From: Nostoc foliaceum FACHB-393
GTDB lineage: Bacteria > Cyanobacteriota > Cyanobacteriia > Cyanobacteriales > Nostocaceae
Length of the DNA stretch: 64,000 nucleotides
Reading direction: 5' to 3'
NCBI RefSeq assembly: GCF_014698505.1
Contig: NZ_JACJTD010000028.1
Location: 1 to 64,000 of the forward strand
Shown: positions 59,676-64,000 of the stretch, in pieces
Numbering within the stretch: the stretch's first letter is position 1
Layout of the letters: every line of letters begins with the position of its first letter
Translations under genes and position numbers: made by a program
The notes under the pieces: model-generated
Seen by the model: only the letters and a program-made list of their open reading frames with translations
The model's database searches: none
Told to the model about the DNA's origin: nothing

Positions 59676-59954
59676 TTAGGTAATCTGATTAGCTTGGAGT
59701 ACGTCATTATTTAACTGCTGAATGTCCCCAGTAGTTGCTGTGCATAGCACAGAGGTTCGTGAAGCTGAGTTTAAACCCGGCTCATCACTGAGGCCAATCA
59801 GTTTTACAGCCAGTTGTGTAAAACTTTTAGCGAGGTTAGTTTGTTTAGCTTTAATAACCAAAATACTATTTTGGTTGTAGAGATAATAATCAAGTTTACC
59901 TTTTAGTTTGTTCTCTTGAATTAGTCACTCAATATTCCGGTTTACACTCGTAAT
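59676..59954 (-). pseudogene. Relic of a nuclease-like (PD-(D/E)XK-type) protein
   Basis: One minus-strand frame reads TSVNRNIE, TGA (59925-59927), LIQENKLKGKLDYYLYNQ, NSILVIKAKQTNLAKSFTQ, LAVKLIGLSDEPGL, then continues to TAA at 59676. D-x(n)-VI(E)AK and FTQLAVELI are seen in cyanobacterial nuclease-like domains; here the Glu reads Lys (VIKAK). The stop and that substitution indicate decay. The family is inferred from pattern only. Confidence 0.4.
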
Positions 59955-60042
59955 GTGTACTAACTCTAATGATAACGAGGGAAATTAAAATTTCTCAAAG
60001 GGCAACGCAGGAGGGCTTGATCAACTGCATTGGTAATCTCTT

Positions 60043-60110
60043 TTGTAGAGATGGCGATTTATCGCGTCTCTCTAACGTGTCAGTTTTTATACGCGATAAA
60101 TCGCTACATG
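60043..60110. repeat. Cluster of degenerate AGACGCGAT-type palindromes
   Basis: GTAGAGATGGCGATTTATCGCGTCTCTCTAAC and ATACGCGATAAATCGCTAC are imperfect copies of the dispersed palindrome seen elsewhere, placed 40 nt apart in a gene-free gap. Confidence 0.65.
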
Positions 60111-60220
60111 AGGGGTTTCTAGCTTATCCCAAGCGTAGTTTAGTTGATTTCACTTAGACTATATTTTATTTCCGGTAATAAATAGATTCATAAGTTCGTT
60201 ACAACAATTGCTGCAATGAT

Positions 60221-60416
60221 TTAAGCCTTTCTTATACATGGAAGAACATTTGTTGCAAAGCATTAAACAATTGCAGCAACGGCTTATACATTTGTAAGAA
60301 AGACTTAAGCCTTTCTTATACATGGAAGAACATTTGTTGCAAAGTATTAAGCATTTGCAGCAACGACTTATACATTTGCAAGAAAAACTTAAGCCTTTCT
60401 TATACATGAAGGAATC
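60221..60416 (+). repeat. 84-bp tandem repeat of coding type (decayed coiled-coil gene?)
   Basis: TTAAGCCTTTCTTATACATG begins at 60221, 60305 and 60389, exactly 84 bp (28 codons, four heptads) apart. In the plus frame the unit reads KPFLYMEEHLLQSIKHLQQRLIHLQE, a strongly amphipathic helix (longer form paraphrased). The first unit has TAA where the second has CAA. Upstream is TGA (60217) and the last unit is cut by TAG (60418). It may be the stump of a coiled-coil gene. Confidence 0.7.
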
Positions 60417-60490
60417 TTAGCTGCAAAGGTTTAAATTTTTACAACCTCAAGCGTAAAAGCGTAGGCATAGCCCGTCGTAGATATCGCTTT

Positions 60491-60540
60491 CAATACGGTT
60501 CGGTTCAGCAAAGACGCGATAAATCGCCGTCTCTACAATA
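60491..60540. repeat. Half copy of the CAATACGGTTCGG MITE-like element
   Basis: CAATACGGTTCGG (60491-60503) followed by AAAGACGCGATAAATCGCCGTCTCTAC. It has the same end and inner palindrome as the left half of the 49241-49379 element. No opposing terminal repeat is present. Confidence 0.75.
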
Positions 60541-60569
60541 ATTTTTATTAATGGTTAGGCATCTACTTT

Positions 60570-63500
60570 CTAAACCGTCACGCCCTCCAACTCCTCATCT
60601 GTCAACTCATATAATTGCCGCAACTTATCTAACTTATCAGTATCAGCTTCCCAGAAACCCCGCCCATGCGCCTCCAACATTCTCCCTAAAATATTGCGAA
60701 AAGCTTCAGGATTTGCCTTACGCAATTTATCCGCCATCTCTGCATCTAACGCATAAGTATCAGCCGCTTGGTCATAAACCCAATCATCGGTAAAATCGGC
60801 AGTACCACCCCAACCAATCAACGCCGTCATCCGTTGGGAAATTTCAAACGCACCACCAGAACCTTGATTCGCCATCGCTTGCGCCCATTTGGGATTTACC
60901 AACTTGGTGCGATACTCCATTCGCAGCAAATCATCTAAATTGCGGGGTGTAGTATCCTTCGAGAAACTTTCCACAAAGCTGGTTGTAACCTTCTTACCGC
61001 TTTGTTTTTCTGCTGCCTTTTTCAAACCACCCGTATTGGCGTAATATTCTTGAATATCAGTTAAACCATATTCTACCGAATCGATTTCTTGAACAATGCG
61101 ATCGCTAGTTTTTAACAATGTATTCAAAATTTCCGGTCTAGCTTGACCTTTATCTTCTCTCCCGTAGCTGAATACATTGCGACTTTGCCAAGTATTGCCT
61201 AACTCTTCACCAGATTCCCAGTTACCATCAACCACCCTATCATTTACCAAAGAACCAAAATCACCCGCCGGATTAGAAAACAATCTCGCTGATGCATTTT
61301 CCACCCCTTGGGCTTTTAAAGCTAAAGCATGTCTTCTAATAAAATTCTGATCATCCGGTTCATCAGCATCAGCCGCCCGTTGAAATAAATCATCCAACAA
61401 TTCGATGATATTGACAAAACTATCTCGGAAAATTCCAGACAAATTACCCAACACATCAATGCGGGGATGTCCAACTTCCATCAACGGCTTTAATTCATAA
61501 CGAACAATTCTGCCAGTTCCTTCCTTAACAGGTTCAGCCCCCACCAATTCCAACAGAATCCCCAAAGATTCACCCTTAGTTTTAATCGCATCCAATCCCC
61601 ACAACATCACCGCCACCGTTTCTGGATATGTCCCATGTTCATCCAAATGCTGGGCGATAATTTTTTGAGCAATTTCTCGTCCCCGTTCATAAGCAGCAGG
61701 TGAAGGCATCCGATAAGGATCTAAAGCATGAATATTTCTTCCAGTCGGTAACACACCAGCCCCATCCCGCAACAAATCTCCACCAGGCGCAGGCGGAATA
61801 TATTCCCCATTCAACCCCCTTAACAAATTCGTCAACTCATCAGTAGATTGCATCAACAAATCCCTTATTAACCTTTCCTCCTCCTCTCTTTCTTCTTTGC
61901 GTCCTTTGCGCCTTTGCGGTTCGTTTTCTTCCTCTTCCCCCCCAAAATATGCCTCCAAATACGATCCTAATTCCTCCTCATTCGGTGCTTCCCCCAAAGT
62001 ATGCAACCCAGAAGAAAACAACCGATTCTCTAAAACTTGTAAATATTCGTACAACTCCACCAAATAATCATCAAAAGCATGACTGCTAAACATCCGAATA
62101 TTTTCGGGAGTAAACGCAATACCCAACCGTTTAGCATCCTCAAACGGACAATCTGCATCTAAACCAGAGTCCACAATTTTTTTACAAATGCCTTCCTTAA
62201 GCACATAATTCTTTTGCGGATCTTCACGATACTCCGAAATCAAATCCCGCAATGCCACCAATTCCTTATATAAACCTGCGCGACCATAAGGCGGTACATT
62301 ATGAGAAATCAACACACCATAACCGCGACGTTTTGCCAACATCGATTCCGAAGGATTATTCGCTGCATATATATATAGATTAGGCAAATTTCCTAACAGA
62401 ATATCCGACCAAGAATAACCCGTATTCCCCAACGGAGAACCAGGCAACCATTCCACCGTTCCATGCATCCCAAAGTGAACTATAGCATCAGCTTCAAAGT
62501 CATTTTGCAGCCATTTATAATAAGCTGCATATTGGGGATGGGGCGTTAAATCTCGTTCAAACATTAAGCGCATGGGATCACCTTGTATCCCTAATGGTGG
62601 TTGTACACCTATCCACACATTTCCTAATTGCACACCGCCAATCTGGAATTCGTCGCCATAAGTTTTAATTCCAGTTCCCGTGAGAGATTTCCATTGTTTT
62701 TCGATGCGGGAAGTTTGCAGATATCCCAGCCATTTTTCTAATGTACGGGCGTTAACAGATACCGGGATATTCTCCGCGTCATTTAAAGATTCATCCGCCT
62801 CTTTCACCCAGCGAATCAATTCTTCCCCATCTTCTGGTAAATCTCCGACGGTGTAACCTTGTTCTTTGAGTGCATGGAGAAACTTCAGCAAACTACGCGG
62901 GACATTTAATAATGCAGCTGTGCCTACAGCACCATAACCCGGTGGGAACCCATATAAAATGATGGCAATCTTGCGTTCCGATGCAGGTTTTTGCCGCAAA
63001 GCCACCCAAGTTTTCACCCTACTAATTAATCGCTGCACCCGTTCGGGAACCAGATAAATATTTTCGCCCACTAAACCACCGAGGGGAACGGTATCAATAG
63101 CCCCATCCAATTCTGGTAATGCGTACAACACCACACTTTGCAAACCGCCGACACCTTGGCGCGTCCACGAGTAAATATCTTGAATTAATAGTGGTGCAGC
63201 AACAATATAAGGTACATTCTTGGCAGTGAGGATGCGTTTTGCTACTTCTATCTGACGGCCTGCTTCCATTGAACCAGCCGGGCCACCCACCAGAGGAAAG
63301 CCAATTGTAGAGACGATCGCATCTACTTTTACTGCTTCACTTGATAGTGAGGGAGTTTCTATATTACCTAGTTGTCGTTGCTGAATTTCATAGTCGGTTG
63401 TCATTAAATCTCGTACCGCCACATGTCCTTCTACGCCGTTGATGAAGATGGGTAAAGGAGTTAAGCCAGCTTTTTCAAAACTGCGAATTAGTTGGGGAAT

Positions 63501-64000
63501 GTAGGGTTGTTTGGTGATGACGTGTTTGCGGTAGAGTAAAATTCCAACAACAGGTTTTGTAGAGACGCGATTCATCGCGTCTCTACAATGGGTTTTATAC
63601 CATTCCAAATATTGGCGGGGGGATTCAAAAAACCCTTGATAGTCGGGGTGGAGTAATCCGATGTTGGGGGTTTCAATTAGCGGGGGAATGTCGCCGACTT
63701 TTAAATCTAAGTATTTTTCTGCTAGTGTCCAGAATAATGAAGCGACGTTTTCTGGGCCGCCTGCATTCCAGTAACCATAGATAATTAACCAGTTTCGTAA
63801 GTCCTGAACTTTTTGCACTGGGACATATTTCAGTAGTTTGGGGCCAATTTTTAAGAAGCTGATGTAACCAGCGAGTTTATCTTCTTCTCGTCCATTGCTA
63901 AATTTGTCGAGGATGAATTTTACTGGTTTGGGCATTCCTTTGGGTTTGTCGCCAATGGCAAATATACCCAACTTGGTTAAACTCATCAATTCCAAGGCTG
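60570..64000 (-). CDS. chlH: Magnesium chelatase subunit H (C-terminal part; runs off the right edge)
   Basis: The 3' 1143 codons of chlH; the 5' end lies beyond the window (full length about 1330 residues). ChlH binds protoporphyrin IX and, with ChlI and ChlD, inserts Mg2+ in chlorophyll synthesis; it is the CobN-like large subunit. Visible motifs: PVVGILLYRKHVITKQPY, GEQ-type VDAIVSTIGFPLVGGPAGSMEAG (in part), WKSLTGTGIKTYGDEFQIGG, HFGMHGTVEWLPGSPLGNTGYSW, PSESMLAKRRGYGVLISH, VMLWGLDAIKTKGESLG, and the C-terminus ELTDEELEGVTV. Two repeat-derived inserts interrupt it, at 63557-63588 and about 61871-61945. As MetO/CobN family, no catalytic residue looks lost. Confidence 0.96.
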   Translation of the reverse strand, partial: ALELMSLTKLGIFAIGDKPKGMPKPVKFILDKFSNGREEDKLAGYISFLKIGPKLLKYVPVQKVQDLRNWLIIYGYWNAGGPENVASLFWTLAEKYLDLKVGDIPPLIETPNIGLLHPDYQGFFESPRQYLEWYKTHCRDAMNRVSTKPVVGILLYRKHVITKQPYIPQLIRSFEKAGLTPLPIFINGVEGHVAVRDLMTTDYEIQQRQLGNIETPSLSSEAVKVDAIVSTIGFPLVGGPAGSMEAGRQIEVAKRILTAKNVPYIVAAPLLIQDIYSWTRQGVGGLQSVVLYALPELDGAIDTVPLGGLVGENIYLVPERVQRLISRVKTWVALRQKPASERKIAIILYGFPPGYGAVGTAALLNVPRSLLKFLHALKEQGYTVGDLPEDGEELIRWVKEADESLNDAENIPVSVNARTLEKWLGYLQTSRIEKQWKSLTGTGIKTYGDEFQIGGVQLGNVWIGVQPPLGIQGDPMRLMFERDLTPHPQYAAYYKWLQNDFEADAIVHFGMHGTVEWLPGSPLGNTGYSWSDILLGNLPNLYIYAANNPSESMLAKRRGYGVLISHNVPPYGRAGLYKELVALRDLISEYREDPQKNYVLKEGICKKIVDSGLDADCPFEDAKRLGIAFTPENIRMFSSHAFDDYLVELYEYLQVLENRLFSSGLHTLGEAPNEEELGSYLEAYFGGEEEENEPQRRKGRKEEREEEERLIRDLLMQSTDELTNLLRGLNGEYIPPAPGGDLLRDGAGVLPTGRNIHALDPYRMPSPAAYERGREIAQKIIAQHLDEHGTYPETVAVMLWGLDAIKTKGESLGILLELVGAEPVKEGTGRIVRYELKPLMEVGHPRIDVLGNLSGIFRDSFVNIIELLDDLFQRAADADEPDDQNFIRRHALALKAQGVENASARLFSNPAGDFGSLVNDRVVDGNWESGEELGNTWQSRNVFSYGREDKGQARPEILNTLLKTSDRIVQEIDSVEYGLTDIQEYYANTGGLKKAAEKQSGKKVTTSFVESFSKDTTPRNLDDLLRMEYRTKLVNPKWAQAMANQGSGGAFEISQRMTALIGWGGTADFTDDWVYDQAADTYALDAEMADKLRKANPEAFRNILGRMLEAHGRGFWEADTDKLDKLRQLYELTDEELEGVTV
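61871..61945. repeat. CTTTGCGTCCTTTGCG-type repeat inside chlH
   Basis: CTTCTTTGCGTCCTTTGCG and CCTTTGCGGTTCG are words common in Nostoc gaps. They encode the charged ENEPQRRKGRKEEREEEE-like insert between YFGG and LLMQSTDELTNLLRG, a place where, to my knowledge, ChlH is variable in length. Confidence 0.6.
63557..63588. repeat. Perfect AGACGCGAT palindrome inside chlH
   Basis: TTGTAGAGACGCGAT-TC-ATCGCGTCTCTACAA, 15-bp perfect arms. It encodes CRDAMNRVST in frame between EWYKTH and KPVVGILLYRKH, which are contiguous or nearly so in other ChlH proteins as I recall. Confidence 0.92.

Overview
The window is chromosomal DNA from a filamentous, heterocyst-type cyanobacterium of the Nostoc/Anabaena group. 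This rests on psaC and chlH, a cyAbrB regulator, a DevBCA-type exporter, a cyanobacteriochrome-type sensor kinase, many HIP1 octamers (GCGATCGC), and short interspersed repeats between and inside genes. No tRNA, rRNA, CRISPR array or intact transposase was found. Layout: 0.6-8 kb holds an EVE-domain protein, a methyltransferase, a GT39-like glycosyltransferase, a MarR regulator, a Uma2 protein, a methyltransferase-HIT fusion and a diguanylate cyclase. 8.7-11.4 kb holds serA and prmA. 12-18.7 kb is the accessory core: a DUF4157-leader protein with a putative cysteine-hydrolase domain, a small conserved protein, a repeat-rich gap, then a trypco1-like protein directly upstream of a trypsin-NACHT-HEAT protein, then another Uma2 protein. 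18.8-29.7 kb is mostly core genes: glmS, psaC, a ClC channel, cyAbrB, an Rrf2 regulator, cobD and pyrR. 30-36.3 kb is a three-gene phosphorelay whose 1116-residue kinase has a DXCF cyanobacteriochrome GAF domain. 37-43 kb holds a class III aminotransferase with a DUF1338 enzyme, and nifJ. 43.6-49 kb holds a TetR / DevB / DUF2834 / DevC / DevA / nucleotidyltransferase cluster. 49-60 kb holds a CPA2 antiporter, an SDR and a 2198-residue poly-HAMP hybrid kinase. The right edge is the 3' part of chlH. Two themes stand out. First, the trypco1 plus trypsin-NACHT-HEAT pair resembles the NTPase conflict systems predicted in multicellular bacteria. It lies close to a possible contractile-injection cargo and to Uma2 genes. 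Second, intergenic repeat families (palindromes built on AGACGCGATT, G/C-rich inverted repeats, CCCCTGC-type runs) also sit in frame inside glmS, nifJ, chlH, the NACHT gene and the giant kinase. Gaps also hold decayed gene pieces (NACHT leader, Uma2, glmS, antitoxin, DUF3303, Ser/Thr kinase, DUF4277 transposase, nuclease-like), most recognisable only by reading through stop codons. All family assignments come from reading motifs by eye; no database search was run.
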